Counted from the first letter of the stretch, positions 1 through 8,608 are shown. The stretch: DNA of 62,615 nucleotides from Formosa sp. Hel1_33_131 (GCA_949499105.1 CATEFX010000005.1:1-62615); one strand, 5' to 3'. Numbers and translations: made by a program. The notes: generated from the letters alone by a model not told the origin.

Positions 1-551
1 ACTTGAGCGGTTGAATGTCGTTTTTTTTCAACCAGCGTATCCCGGCCATTTTCTAAAAATACGGGGTTGAAATAAGTCCCTTGCCCCCCCCAATTTATCA
101 TCACTTTCGAATAATCAAACCCAGTAGGGATTGTCCCTAAGTGCCATTTACCAATCACAGCGGTTTGGTAACCCGATTTTTGAAATAATTTTGGAAAGGT
201 CATTTGACTCCCATCAAAATCGCCCCCTTTTTCATTTTTAAAAAAACCATTAATATGATTGTATTTCCCAGTTAGAATCGCAGAGCGACTTGGACCACAA
301 ATTGAATTGGTGTTAAAGGTTCTTGTCATCAGCATTCCTTCATTGGCGATCCGATCAATATTGGGAGTTGGGGCAACGTCTGCTAGCCAATCTTGATAGG
401 CACTAATCGCACTCACGGCATGGTCATCGGCCATTATAAAAACAATATTGGGTTGTTTTGGTGCCGTTTTAGATTTTGAATTTGAATGACAAGACACAAT
501 ACAAATACTCAATAAAGCGATGCTTGAAGTTTTAAGATTAAAATAATTCAT
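1..551 (-). CDS. Sulfatase (S1 family), lipoprotein, 3' end beyond window
   Basis: This is the N-terminal 183 residues of a formylglycine-dependent sulfatase that hydrolyses sulfate esters, probably on a polysaccharide. The ATG at 549-551 opens a lipoprotein signal with a lipobox ending at Cys21, so the enzyme is probably anchored in the outer membrane or periplasm. The metal-binding Asp-Asp pair follows PNIVFIM at about residues 41-42. The CGPSR motif carries Cys85, the residue converted to formylglycine, and GKWHLG supplies further active-site residues. The gene lies 63 bases downstream of the sulfatase-GH10 gene on the same strand, so the two are probably co-transcribed. The exact S1 subfamily and substrate cannot be assigned because the C-terminal half is outside the window. 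Confidence 0.93.
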   Translation of the reverse strand, partial: MNYFNLKTSSIALLSICIVSCHSNSKSKTAPKQPNIVFIMADDHAVSAISAYQDWLADVAPTPNIDRIANEGMLMTRTFNTNSICGPSRSAILTGKYNHINGFFKNEKGGDFDGSQMTFPKLFQKSGYQTAVIGKWHLGTIPTGFDYSKVMINWGGQGTYFNPVFLENGRDTLVEKKRHSTAQ

Positions 552-614
552 AAAAATATAAAGTTTAATAAAATGATTTTAGTAGATAACTCATCTTACA
601 GTGCAATAGATTGA

Positions 615-3197
615 TTATTGTTTAGATTTATTTAAGGCTTTTTTAATAACTTCATATGCAGGCGTCGGATTTAGATCCGCATCATATATGGAATGGAAAG
701 TCTTTCGCGTGCCCATATCCCATAAGTTTAGTCCAACAACTCCTGTGGATGTTTTGGATTCTAATATGGTAATTATTTTTGAATAGATTTCTGCTTGTTT
801 GAGGCGTTCAGATTTTAAATCTGATTTTTTAGTGATTCTATAATCTAGTTCTGTGATATGAAACTCTAACTCATTGGCATGAGCCCAATCGATTAAATCA
901 GAAAGCGATTCTAAAAAAGTTGCTAAATCTCTAGCAAAATCTGTAGAAGCATTATTTAGTTTCAAATGGCCTTGCCAACCAACGGCATCCACTCGATACC
1001 CTTTAGATCGAACATATAAAATAGTCTCTTTGACTTTGTCCCACATTTTAGTTTGCATCCCGCCATGGTGGTTATATACTAATTTTTTATTGGTCGCATA
1101 CTTTGTTGCTATTTCAAATGCTTTTGTAATATATTTAGGGAATCCATTTTCATCAAATCCGATATTTACCCAAGGATTTTCCCATTTTTTTGTACCTTCT
1201 CTAGCCCCAAACCATTCGCCACTAGGGACGATAGTTTCATTGACAACATCGATCCATTTCACTACAGGTTCTTTATTGAATCGCTTGGCGAAGGCAGTCG
1301 CAAATTCTATCATTAGTGATTCTAATTCCTCTGCGGTTCGATGGTCTTCTTTAGCCCAAGGCGACGCTTGAGGACTAATTGGGCCATGAAGTCTTACATC
1401 CAAATTATGTCGTTTGGCAAAATCAATGAACATATCCGTTCGTTTCCAATTCCAGACGCCTGGCTTTGAGTGTACAATTGCTTGTTTGGCGCCATTGGAT
1501 GGCGTTAGATACTTGAAGTCTTTCAAAAATAATTCTCCTTTTTCAGAGTCGAGCTCTTTATATCCAAGAGTTGCTCCAATAATTAATTTATTTTTTTGAG
1601 CCGTTTTAGAAGTCGGAGTGGCTGAGCTTGTTTTGGATTTTTTTTGTTGAGAATTAAAATACGATGCTGCTAGTTTTTGAAAACGTTGTTTAAGTTTCGT
1701 ATGAGCTTCATCGTCTATTCTATTATAAGTTTCGAGAGGGTCAGAGACATAGTCATACAGTTCCTCGGCAAAAACATCCTTTTTAAAAATAGGATCTGTG
1801 CTTTTCTTATCGGTTATCCAAACTGTATAACGATACTGCTCTGTGCGAAAACTATAACCAGATTTATGACCGCTATGCCATTGACTTACAGCATATGATT
1901 TTGGAGATATATTTTGGCCTTCAACCAATGAATTTAAGCTTTGGCCATCTAAATTTTCTGGTATCCTTAAATTAGCAGCTTCACAAAGAGTCGGAAAGAT
2001 ATCTACAAACTCGGTAGGCGATGTCACTTTTACTGCTTTTTTAATTTTTGGATTATAGATGATCAGTGGAGACCGTGTGGCTTGTTCAAAATTAGAATGT
2101 TTACACCATAAACTATGATCCCCTAAATGCCAGCCATGATCGCCCCAAACGACAATAATTGTATTTTTATCGAGTCCAGTTTCTTTTAGAGTTGTAAGTA
2201 TTTTTCCGAGTTGAGTATCTATATAACTCGTACAAGCATAGTACCCATGAATTAATTTTTTTTGAAAGTCTTCATCTAACTTCAAAAGTTTATCATCGCT
2301 GATGGTATATTCAGAATCAAGTGTTTTGTAGGACCGCATTTCCCCAGAAGAATGATACGCTATATCCGGACCATGGGTCGATTTTTTTTGATACTTGGCT
2401 AAATCAATAGCATTTCGATTGTATTGATCCCAATACTTTTGAGGAGCAGTGAATGGTAAGTGGGGTCGTTTAAATCCAACCGCTAAAAAGAACGGAGTTG
2501 ATTGATCTTTACTTAGATCTTGTAGCAACAGCTTCGCTTTCTCAGCGATTGCACCATCAACATAAGCTTCATCAGGCACATCGGCGCTTCCAAAAGGCGG
2601 CTTGTATTGGTTTCTGACATGTTTATTTATATTTTTTTTTCCTTTAGCTTTGGCCTCTGCTCGTAATAAACGAATCTGATTTTTGATCGCTTTGTTTTGA
2701 TAATACCCAAAAACGGGTGCACCATACGTTTTGGAATACTCCAGTTCACCTTCTTTAATAAATGGCACTGACCAAGAAGGCTTATCACGGTCATCATCCA
2801 CACAACGAGGATCGTAAATTTTACCAATTCCGACAGTGTGATACCCATTATTTTTAAAATATTCGGGAATTGTTAAAATGTCCGGGTTGATCGCTCGCAT
2901 TTTAGTTTTAAGGTCTCTAACTTTGGTATAGTCAGGTCTTTTACCGGTCATCAAACTCGCTCTAGAAGGTCCGCAAACTGCTTGTTGGGTGTGATTATTT
3001 AAAAAAACAGTAGCTTCACTTGAGAGGGCATCCATCACTGGGGTTTGGGCAAAGGAATCTCCAAAACTACCAATAGTAGGTTTTAAGTCGTCTATAGCAA
3101 TAAAAAGGATATTCGGATGTTGCTCGTTGATTTGAGCATCAGAAGTAATCGAAATCACACAAAACAAAGAATAAAGAATTATAACTTTGATTTTCAT
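615..3197 (-). CDS. Sulfatase (iduronate-2-sulfatase-like) fused to GH10 endo-xylanase-like domain
   Basis: An 860-residue secreted protein with two catalytic domains. A signal peptide covers about residues 1-22. The sulfatase domain spans about 27-510 and has the Asp36-Asp37 metal ligands, CGPSR with Cys75 (formylglycine site), RPH at 244-246 and a GDHGWH block at 352-357, resembling iduronate-2-sulfatase-type S1 enzymes. A Ser/Thr/Lys-rich linker at about 515-536 leads to a GH10 domain at about 537-856. There VVNE gives the acid/base Glu654 and ITELD the nucleophile Glu783, with a WDMG aromatic block at 826-829. Single-domain members of either family are about half this length. Such a protein could remove sulfate and cut a beta-1,4-xylan-like backbone, but the substrate is inferred. 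No T9SS sorting domain is visible at the C terminus. The next gene downstream is another sulfatase. Confidence 0.93.
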   Translation of the reverse strand: MKIKVIILYSLFCVISITSDAQINEQHPNILFIAIDDLKPTIGSFGDSFAQTPVMDALSSEATVFLNNHTQQAVCGPSRASLMTGKRPDYTKVRDLKTKMRAINPDILTIPEYFKNNGYHTVGIGKIYDPRCVDDDRDKPSWSVPFIKEGELEYSKTYGAPVFGYYQNKAIKNQIRLLRAEAKAKGKKNINKHVRNQYKPPFGSADVPDEAYVDGAIAEKAKLLLQDLSKDQSTPFFLAVGFKRPHLPFTAPQKYWDQYNRNAIDLAKYQKKSTHGPDIAYHSSGEMRSYKTLDSEYTISDDKLLKLDEDFQKKLIHGYYACTSYIDTQLGKILTTLKETGLDKNTIIVVWGDHGWHLGDHSLWCKHSNFEQATRSPLIIYNPKIKKAVKVTSPTEFVDIFPTLCEAANLRIPENLDGQSLNSLVEGQNISPKSYAVSQWHSGHKSGYSFRTEQYRYTVWITDKKSTDPIFKKDVFAEELYDYVSDPLETYNRIDDEAHTKLKQRFQKLAASYFNSQQKKSKTSSATPTSKTAQKNKLIIGATLGYKELDSEKGELFLKDFKYLTPSNGAKQAIVHSKPGVWNWKRTDMFIDFAKRHNLDVRLHGPISPQASPWAKEDHRTAEELESLMIEFATAFAKRFNKEPVVKWIDVVNETIVPSGEWFGAREGTKKWENPWVNIGFDENGFPKYITKAFEIATKYATNKKLVYNHHGGMQTKMWDKVKETILYVRSKGYRVDAVGWQGHLKLNNASTDFARDLATFLESLSDLIDWAHANELEFHITELDYRITKKSDLKSERLKQAEIYSKIITILESKTSTGVVGLNLWDMGTRKTFHSIYDADLNPTPAYEVIKKALNKSKQ

Positions 3198-3264
3198 AAC
3201 TGTAAAGGTTAGGGATTACAATTATAAATAAATTTTGGGATCTATTTGGGGGTTAATGGTTTTA

Positions 3265-3276
3265 TAAGGAGGTGAT
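3265..3276. other. Anti-Shine-Dalgarno-like sequence in the minus-strand transcript
   Basis: Read on the minus strand this is ATCACCTCCTTA, whose first 11 bases match the 3' tail of bacterial 16S rRNA. Read on the plus strand it is a perfect Shine-Dalgarno sequence, but no plausible plus-strand gene follows it. It lies just after the stop codon of the 79-residue gene and about 70 bases before the start of the sulfatase-GH10 gene. It may be chance; no function is claimed. Confidence 0.3.
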
Positions 3277-3283
3277 TTGATTA

Positions 3284-3523
3284 TTAAGAAAACGCAACCA
3301 ATTGTCCCCTATTTGGCTTAAGAGAAGACTTAATAAGTTCTAAATTATTTTTATCAATCACTGCATATGTATAATGGTGAAACTCACTAACGACTTCAAC
3401 TCCAGAGCGGATTAATTCTAGTTTTTCCAATTCAAAAAATTCTATTAAATGGATTTTAAAATGTGCTGCGGTACGACTGCAAGCCGGCCCTCTAAAATCC
3501 CAAATAAGTTTAATTTTTTCCAT
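3284..3523 (-). CDS. Conserved-looking hypothetical protein, 79 aa
   Basis: I do not recognise this family. The reading frame extends further upstream into the lysE gene, but the ATG at 3521-3523 is preferred because it falls 8 bases after the lysE stop and gives a compact 79-residue protein. The product has no signal peptide or membrane helix. It contains a GPAC motif near residue 12 and two histidines in a row in the middle, and looks like a small mixed alpha/beta cytoplasmic protein. It sits on the same strand directly after lysE and is probably the last gene of a pyrD-lysE-orf79 transcript. Confidence 0.72.
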   Translation of the reverse strand: MEKIKLIWDFRGPACSRTAAHFKIHLIEFFELEKLELIRSGVEVVSEFHHYTYAVIDKNNLELIKSSLKPNRGQLVAFS

Positions 3524-3531
3524 ATGATAAT

Positions 3532-4155
3532 TTAATTTATGAATAGGATAAAAAATGCAATCCCTAGAAATATTAAAATTTGAGCCCATTTAATAACAAA
3601 TTCAAATGTGGGGTTCGTTTTTAAAATGGATGAAACCGAGCTAGAGAAAAAAACAAGCATCGAAAAAATCATAAATGACGTTAGCATAAACAAAAACCCA
3701 AGTGTGTAAAATTGAAGTACCAAGGACAGCGATTGGCTATATAAAAATGCTGGAAAAAAGGCCATGAAAAATATAGAAACTTTTGGATTAATTACGTTCA
3801 TAATAAACCCTTGTTTAAATAACGCCCATAACGATTTGCTTTTAACAGCCTGTATATCTGTATTTAAAACTTTTGTCGATTTGTAGGCTCCATATGCTAA
3901 ATAGAGCATATATCCCACTCCAAATAACTTTAGAACCAACAGCAGTTCTGCCTTAGATTTTATAAATGACGAAAGACCAAACGCGACCAAAGTCGTATGA
4001 ACTAGGCATCCAGAAATCAGCCCACACACAATTGCTATGCCTTGTTTTTTGCCATAAGTTATAGTCTGAATAAGCACAAACATCGTATCAGGACCTGGAG
4101 CGATTGCCAAAGTGGCTGTAGCGATTATAAATGAAATTAAGATCTCTAAATCCAA
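3532..4155 (-). CDS. LysE/RhtB-family amino-acid exporter
   Basis: A 207-residue inner-membrane protein of the LysE/RhtB translocator family, which exports amino acids or related metabolites. It has about six hydrophobic segments and the family signature APGPDT at about residues 19-24, followed by a glycine-rich second helix. No ATG is available: an in-frame stop lies 12 bases upstream and the next Met is inside the signature. The TTG at 4153-4155 is therefore taken as start. It begins 5 bases after the pyrD stop codon, which suggests translational coupling. The exported compound is not predictable from sequence. Confidence 0.88.
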   Translation of the reverse strand: MDLEILISFIIATATLAIAPGPDTMFVLIQTITYGKKQGIAIVCGLISGCLVHTTLVAFGLSSFIKSKAELLLVLKLFGVGYMLYLAYGAYKSTKVLNTDIQAVKSKSLWALFKQGFIMNVINPKVSIFFMAFFPAFLYSQSLSLVLQFYTLGFLFMLTSFMIFSMLVFFSSSVSSILKTNPTFEFVIKWAQILIFLGIAFFILFIN

Positions 4156-4160
4156 ACTAA

Positions 4161-5204
4161 TTAGTGCTTAAGTGAAGCCTTTAAAATCGCTTTATTAATA
4201 CGCTTTATAAGCGCAGGACCTTCATAAATAAAACCGGTATAAATTTGTACTAAATCGGCCCCAGCTGCGATCTTATCTAAAGCGTCTTGTTCGGAATGGA
4301 TTCCTCCAACTCCAATAATTGGAAATGCTTTTTGACTTTTTTCGGACAAATACTTTATGACTTGCGTACTTTTATCTTTAATAGGCTGTCCGCTGACGCC
4401 CCCATTTCCAATGGCTTCTAAGCTTGTTTGAGGTGTTTTTAGATGTGTTCTAGAAACAGAGGTGTTTGAGGCGATAATCCCTTCAATTTTGGTCACCTGA
4501 ACGAGTTCGATTATTTCATCTAATTGAGCCTCGTTTAAATCGGGAGCAATTTTTAATAAAATTGGTTTTGAAACCTTAAAAGTGGCGTTTAATGTTTGGA
4601 CCGCCTTTATCAATTCCTCTAAATAATCCTTATCGTTTAATTTGGCATGGCTCCCAACATTGGGACAACTTACATTTAAAACAAAATAATCAACATACGG
4701 GTGTAAGGCCTTAAAACATTCTAGATAATCCGCTGTATAACCTTCAACAGGCGTTTGGGTATTTTTCCCAATATTACCACCTATTATAAGTTGTTTTTTA
4801 TTTTTCTTTAATTGATCAATTGCTGCGTCAAGTCCCGCATTATTGAACCCCATTCGGTTGATAATCCCGTTATCATCTTCAAGTCTGAACAATCGTTTTT
4901 TGGGATTGCCTTCTTGAGGTTTTGGAGTGACTGTCCCAATTTCAATAAATCCGAATCCAAAATTAGCAAGTTCATTATAAAGCACTGCATTTTTATCAAA
5001 CCCGGCCGCAAGGCCAACTGGATTTTTAAAATGAAGCCCGAATAATTCACGTTCCAATGCAGGATGGTTGAACTGAAAAAGCTGTTTGATTAGAAAAGGA
5101 ACAAATGGTATTTTTGATAATAGTTTGATTACATCAAACGTAAAATAATGGACGACCTCTGGATCAAACTTAAAAAGGATTGGGCGAATGATCGATTTGT
5201 ACAT
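4161..5204 (-). CDS. pyrD: Dihydroorotate dehydrogenase (quinone), class 2
   Basis: This enzyme oxidises dihydroorotate to orotate in pyrimidine synthesis and passes electrons to quinone. The 347-residue length and the N-terminal amphipathic segment (residues 1-25, with [10 protein letters not shown]) are those of the membrane-associated class 2 enzymes. FMN-binding elements include GLAAGFDKN at 64-72, NRMGFNN at 116-122 and the C-terminal GVGGI block. The active-site motif reads NVSCPN, so Cys180 occupies the position of the catalytic base that is normally Ser in class 2 (NxSSPN) and Cys in class 1. This is unusual on a class 2 scaffold. lysE follows after 5 bases. The divergent neighbour is pepT. 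Confidence 0.96.
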   Translation of the reverse strand: MYKSIIRPILFKFDPEVVHYFTFDVIKLLSKIPFVPFLIKQLFQFNHPALERELFGLHFKNPVGLAAGFDKNAVLYNELANFGFGFIEIGTVTPKPQEGNPKKRLFRLEDDNGIINRMGFNNAGLDAAIDQLKKNKKQLIIGGNIGKNTQTPVEGYTADYLECFKALHPYVDYFVLNVSCPNVGSHAKLNDKDYLEELIKAVQTLNATFKVSKPILLKIAPDLNEAQLDEIIELVQVTKIEGIIASNTSVSRTHLKTPQTSLEAIGNGGVSGQPIKDKSTQVIKYLSEKSQKAFPIIGVGGIHSEQDALDKIAAGADLVQIYTGFIYEGPALIKRINKAILKASLKH

Positions 5205-5269
5205 GAAGCGTATTTTGAGGACAAAAATACATTAAATAGAAATACAAAAAAAGAAACCGATAAGAACTC

Positions 5270-5300
5270 TTGGCACTTTAGATGGGGTTAATTATTTTTG
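5270..5300 (+). promoter_or_regulatory. Promoter of pepT (Bacteroidota type)
   Basis: TTG at 5270-5272 is separated by 20 bases from TATTTTTG at 5293-5300, matching the TTG / TAnnTTTG consensus of Bacteroidota primary sigma factors. Transcription would start near 5306, leaving a leader of about 12 bases before the ATG at 5318. Confidence 0.65.
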
Positions 5301-5317
5301 GGGAAAGACAAAACTAA

Positions 5318-6574
5318 ATGTTAGATAAAAAACACATTCTAAATCGATTTATTAGCTACGTGAAAATAGACACAGAAAGCGATCCCAATTCCACATCAAC
5401 TCCTAGTACTGAAAAACAATGGGACTTAGCGAACAAGCTTACAGAAGAACTTAAATCCATTGGAATGCAAGAAGTTTCTATTGATAAGAATGCCTATATC
5501 ATGGCTACACTCCCCTCCAATGTGTCGCACCAAGTTCCAATAATAGGGTTTGTGTCTCATTTTGACACCTCTCCAGATTTTACAGCCGCTCATGTCAATC
5601 CACAAATTATTGAAAACTATGACGGATCAGATATCGTATTAAACAAGGACGAGAACATTATTTTATCCCCTGATTATTTTGAAGATTTATTATTATACAA
5701 AGGAAAAACCTTAATTACAACCGATGGCACAACGCTTTTAGGGGCTGATGACAAGGCAGGAGTTTGTGAAATTGTGAGTGCCATGGAATATCTAATTCAA
5801 CACCCTGAAATAGAGCACGGTACTATTAAAGTTGGGTTCACACCAGACGAAGAAATTGGTCGCGGTGCACATAAATTTGATGTCAAAAAATTTGGAGCCG
5901 ACTGGGCATACACCATGGACGGCAGTCAAATTGGGGAATTAGAATATGAAAATTTCAATGCAGCAGGCGCCAAAATCAAGGTAAAAGGTAAGATTGTCCA
6001 TCCTGGATATGCCAAAGGCAAAATGATTAATTCGATGTATTATGCATCTAAGTTTATTGAAGCACTTCCAAAAAATGAAACGCCTGAGCAAACGGAAGGC
6101 TATGAAGGGTTCTATCATTTGCACCGTATGGAAGGCAACGTTGAAGACACCCTATTACACTACATCATTAGAGACCATGACCGTGAAAAATTTGAAACGC
6201 GAAAACAATATCTTATTGATTTGGTTGACACGTTGAACTCCGAATTTGAAAGCTCTGTTTTTGAAATTGAAATCAATGACCAATACTACAATATGAAAGA
6301 AATGGTCGTGCCAGTAATGCACATTGTTGATATTGCAGAAGAAGCCATGAAAGCGCTGAACATTACCCCGCTTATCAAGCCTATTCGAGGGGGGACTGAC
6401 GGCTCGCAATTAAGTTTTATGGGGTTGCCATGCCCTAACATCTTTGCGGGTGGGCATAATTTTCACGGCCGTTACGAATATGTCCCTTTAGAAAGTATTT
6501 TAAGTGCAACCGAAGTGATCTGCAAAATTGTGGAACTGACTCAAAAAAAATATTTACAAAAAAAAGACCGCTAA
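5318..6574 (+). CDS. pepT: Peptidase T (tripeptidase)
   Basis: A 418-residue cytoplasmic dizinc aminotripeptidase of the M20B family that releases the N-terminal residue from tripeptides. Metal-binding and catalytic blocks are visible in order: HFDTSPDF near residue 82, GADDKAG near 142, DEEIGRGAH near 176, and the C-terminal RGGTDGSQLS and GGHNFHGRYE blocks. Length matches the family. It is monocistronic, with its own promoter upstream, and its stop codon lies inside the terminator hairpin shared with yajC. Confidence 0.97.
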   Translation: MLDKKHILNRFISYVKIDTESDPNSTSTPSTEKQWDLANKLTEELKSIGMQEVSIDKNAYIMATLPSNVSHQVPIIGFVSHFDTSPDFTAAHVNPQIIENYDGSDIVLNKDENIILSPDYFEDLLLYKGKTLITTDGTTLLGADDKAGVCEIVSAMEYLIQHPEIEHGTIKVGFTPDEEIGRGAHKFDVKKFGADWAYTMDGSQIGELEYENFNAAGAKIKVKGKIVHPGYAKGKMINSMYYASKFIEALPKNETPEQTEGYEGFYHLHRMEGNVEDTLLHYIIRDHDREKFETRKQYLIDLVDTLNSEFESSVFEIEINDQYYNMKEMVVPVMHIVDIAEEAMKALNITPLIKPIRGGTDGSQLSFMGLPCPNIFAGGHNFHGRYEYVPLESILSATEVICKIVELTQKKYLQKKDR

Positions 6575-6591
6575 AATAGCAGTCTTTTTTT
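6558..6591. terminator. Bidirectional terminator between pepT and yajC
   Basis: The stem GACCGCTA/TAGCAGTC has one C-A mismatch and is flanked by a run of eight A and a run of seven T, so it can act on both strands. It overlaps the pepT stop codon and serves the convergent pepT and yajC transcripts. Confidence 0.85.
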
Positions 6592-6607
6592 AAGTGTATT
6601 TGAAATC

Positions 6608-6898
6608 TTATTTCTTAGTAACAGTAGAGTTAAGTTTTTGACTCATTTCCATTGAAATTGAAGATCGATCAAATTTAATTTTACCAGCAAGAGTTTCAAT
6701 GACGCACGAATTGTCTTTATCATTCAGTTCGGCAATCTTACCATACATTCCACTTTTAGTAATTACTTTAGCACCTTTTTTGAGCTCTGCTGAAAATGCC
6801 TTTTCTTTTTTAGCACGTTTCATTTGCGGAGCAATCATAAAAAAATAGACTATTACAGCCATTAAAATAAAGGGGGTAAACTGACTTAGACCTTCCAT
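6608..6898 (-). CDS. yajC: Preprotein translocase subunit YajC
   Basis: A 96-residue accessory subunit of the SecDF-YajC complex that assists protein export. There is one membrane helix near the N terminus (about residues 8-25, ILMAVIVYFFMIAPQ), followed by the charged KRAKKE segment and the small KVITKSGMYGKI domain typical of the family. It lies 28 bases downstream of the DUF1573 gene on the same strand. The order nusB-DUF1573-yajC is common in flavobacteria. Confidence 0.95.
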   Translation of the reverse strand: MEGLSQFTPFILMAVIVYFFMIAPQMKRAKKEKAFSAELKKGAKVITKSGMYGKIAELNDKDNSCVIETLAGKIKFDRSSISMEMSQKLNSTVTKK

Positions 6899-6926
6899 AG
6901 TGTCGTATTGTTATAAATTATTAATA

Positions 6927-7427
6927 TTATTTAGTGGGTGCAAAACCAGGTGTTTTGACTGAATTTTTGACCGGTGCATTTGGATCTGGAACGATAAAAG
7001 CAGAAATTTTAACTTTCTCACTTCCCATTTCCGTGTTCGTGGTCAATGTAATTGTTTTAGAAATTTTGTTCGCACCTTTTCCATTAAAATTTACTGTAAA
7101 TTGAGAGGATTCTCCTGGCATCAATGGCTCTTTACTATAATCTTTAGGCACGGTACATCCACAAGTACTTTTAATATCTGTGACCACTAATGGAGATCTC
7201 CCAGTATTGGTGTATGAAAACGTAGTTTCAACGGGGGTTCCATTCATAATTTGACCAAAGTCGTGCTCAGTCTTATCAAATGAAATTGTTGGAAAAACAA
7301 TGGCTTGCGCGTCTCTTTCAGCCGCTTTTGTAACGTTTTCAGTGTTTATTTTTTTAGTGGCATTTTCTTTACAAGAAGTAAAAAAAACAAGTCCTGCGAC
7401 AGATAAAGTTAAAATTAATTTTTTCAT
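6927..7427 (-). CDS. DUF1573 domain lipoprotein
   Basis: A 166-residue predicted lipoprotein: the signal sequence ends in a lipobox at Cys19 (FTSC). The rest is one DUF1573 domain (about residues 45-150), an immunoglobulin-like beta-sandwich with the hallmark FDKTEHDFGQI start and the STCGCTVP motif. Members of this family are abundant in Bacteroidota envelopes, but their role is not established. It lies between nusB and yajC on the same strand and is probably co-transcribed with them. Confidence 0.92.
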   Translation of the reverse strand: MKKLILTLSVAGLVFFTSCKENATKKINTENVTKAAERDAQAIVFPTISFDKTEHDFGQIMNGTPVETTFSYTNTGRSPLVVTDIKSTCGCTVPKDYSKEPLMPGESSQFTVNFNGKGANKISKTITLTTNTEMGSEKVKISAFIVPDPNAPVKNSVKTPGFAPTK

Positions 7428-7500
7428 GAATTGGTTGTTTATAGTTAATTATTTCGGTACAATTTTCAAATGAAAATCAGAGCATAAATGTAATAAAAAT

Positions 7501-8445
7501 TTACATTAATCCACGCCCAATTTTATTTAAGCTTTTATTTTCGGCATACTCTTTAACAATTTTATCTAAAACACCGTTGATAAACACATTGCTTTTCGGC
7601 GTCGAATACTCTTTTGCAATCTCTATGTATTCATTGATCGAAACCTTTGTAGGAATCGATGGGAATTCACGAAACTCACAAATAGCCATTTGAAGCAATA
7701 CAAAATCAATATCGGCAATACGGTCTTTATCCCAATTTTGAGTTTTTAAACTAATTTCATTGCTGTATGATTCTAGATTATTAATGGTGTTTTTTAATAA
7801 CTCGATCCCAAACTCTTTATCATCTTCGTCTTTAAATAAGTAGGGCGTGAAGAAATTTTCAGAATTCTCCTGTTTAGATTTATTCAAAAGCTTTACCAAT
7901 GCCGTATTTACAACCGGTAAATCATCGATCCAAGTCAAATTTCGATCTTCTAAGTAATTGTATAATTTCTCATTGGGCGCAATCACTTCCTTAAAAAGAT
8001 CGACTATAAACTGACGATCATTCGTATACAAAGCCGGTTCTGATTCCATGTAAGTGGCGTATATCTTACTTTCTAAAATGGCTCTAAATATGACCTCGAC
8101 ATATTCATTATCTAATTCCCAGTTTGAAATTTTGTGTTTTTCAAGTGTGTTCTTTAGAACCAAACTATCGGACAACTGAACCAATAGTTCGTTTTTAATA
8201 AACTTCATGTTAGGATTTAGATCCTCCGAAGTTAAAAGGTGTTTTTGTTGCGATTTTTCTTGTTGATCTTTAGCTTTTTCATGCACTTTAACAAGCAAAG
8301 AAAGTAATAACAAATAGAGATCGTACATGTTCTCCATGCTCGATTTAAGAAATTTTTCTTCAGATGCTACATTAATTTCTTCCGATCTTTTAAGAGCGTA
8401 GATCACTTGCATTACTTTGGTTCTAATATGGCGTCTGTTCAGCAT
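7501..8445 (-). CDS. nusB: Transcription antitermination factor NusB (long form)
   Basis: NusB binds boxA RNA with S10 and supports rRNA antitermination. The family domain is at the C terminus (about residues 165-305): helices with DIDFVLLQMAICEF and the NEYIEIAKEYSTPKSNVFINGVLD block. The protein is 314 residues against about 140 in Escherichia coli; the extra N-terminal half (about 1-160) is helical and charged, as is common in Bacteroidota. It begins with MLNRRHIRTKVMQ. It heads the nusB-DUF1573-yajC group and is divergent from the ABC transporter gene. Confidence 0.95.
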   Translation of the reverse strand: MLNRRHIRTKVMQVIYALKRSEEINVASEEKFLKSSMENMYDLYLLLLSLLVKVHEKAKDQQEKSQQKHLLTSEDLNPNMKFIKNELLVQLSDSLVLKNTLEKHKISNWELDNEYVEVIFRAILESKIYATYMESEPALYTNDRQFIVDLFKEVIAPNEKLYNYLEDRNLTWIDDLPVVNTALVKLLNKSKQENSENFFTPYLFKDEDDKEFGIELLKNTINNLESYSNEISLKTQNWDKDRIADIDFVLLQMAICEFREFPSIPTKVSINEYIEIAKEYSTPKSNVFINGVLDKIVKEYAENKSLNKIGRGLM

Positions 8446-8600
8446 GGTGTAAAGAACTTGTTAGTTATAAATCAAAATAAATTGACTTGTTTTGGTTAAC
8501 GGTTATACAATTAAAATTGCCCGACAAAAATAGTATTAATTTGGTTCTAAAATTCCAAAAAAATGTTTTTTTACGCCACGTCTTTTTTACACAAAACAAG

Positions 8601-8608
8601 TATCTTTG
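8601..8608 (+). promoter_or_regulatory. -7 element of the ABC transporter gene
   Basis: TATCTTTG matches TAnnTTTG and would start a transcript near 8614, about 38 bases before the ATG. A good TTG -33 element is not seen at the expected distance; a T-rich tract is there instead. A second TATATTTG at 8639-8646 would give a leaderless message and is less likely. Confidence 0.45.

Noticed and set aside
1030-1898. Several plus-strand open frames opposite the sulfatase-GH10 gene
   Set aside because: They lie wholly inside a well-supported minus-strand gene, show no family features, and have no promoter or start context. They are shadows of its codon use.
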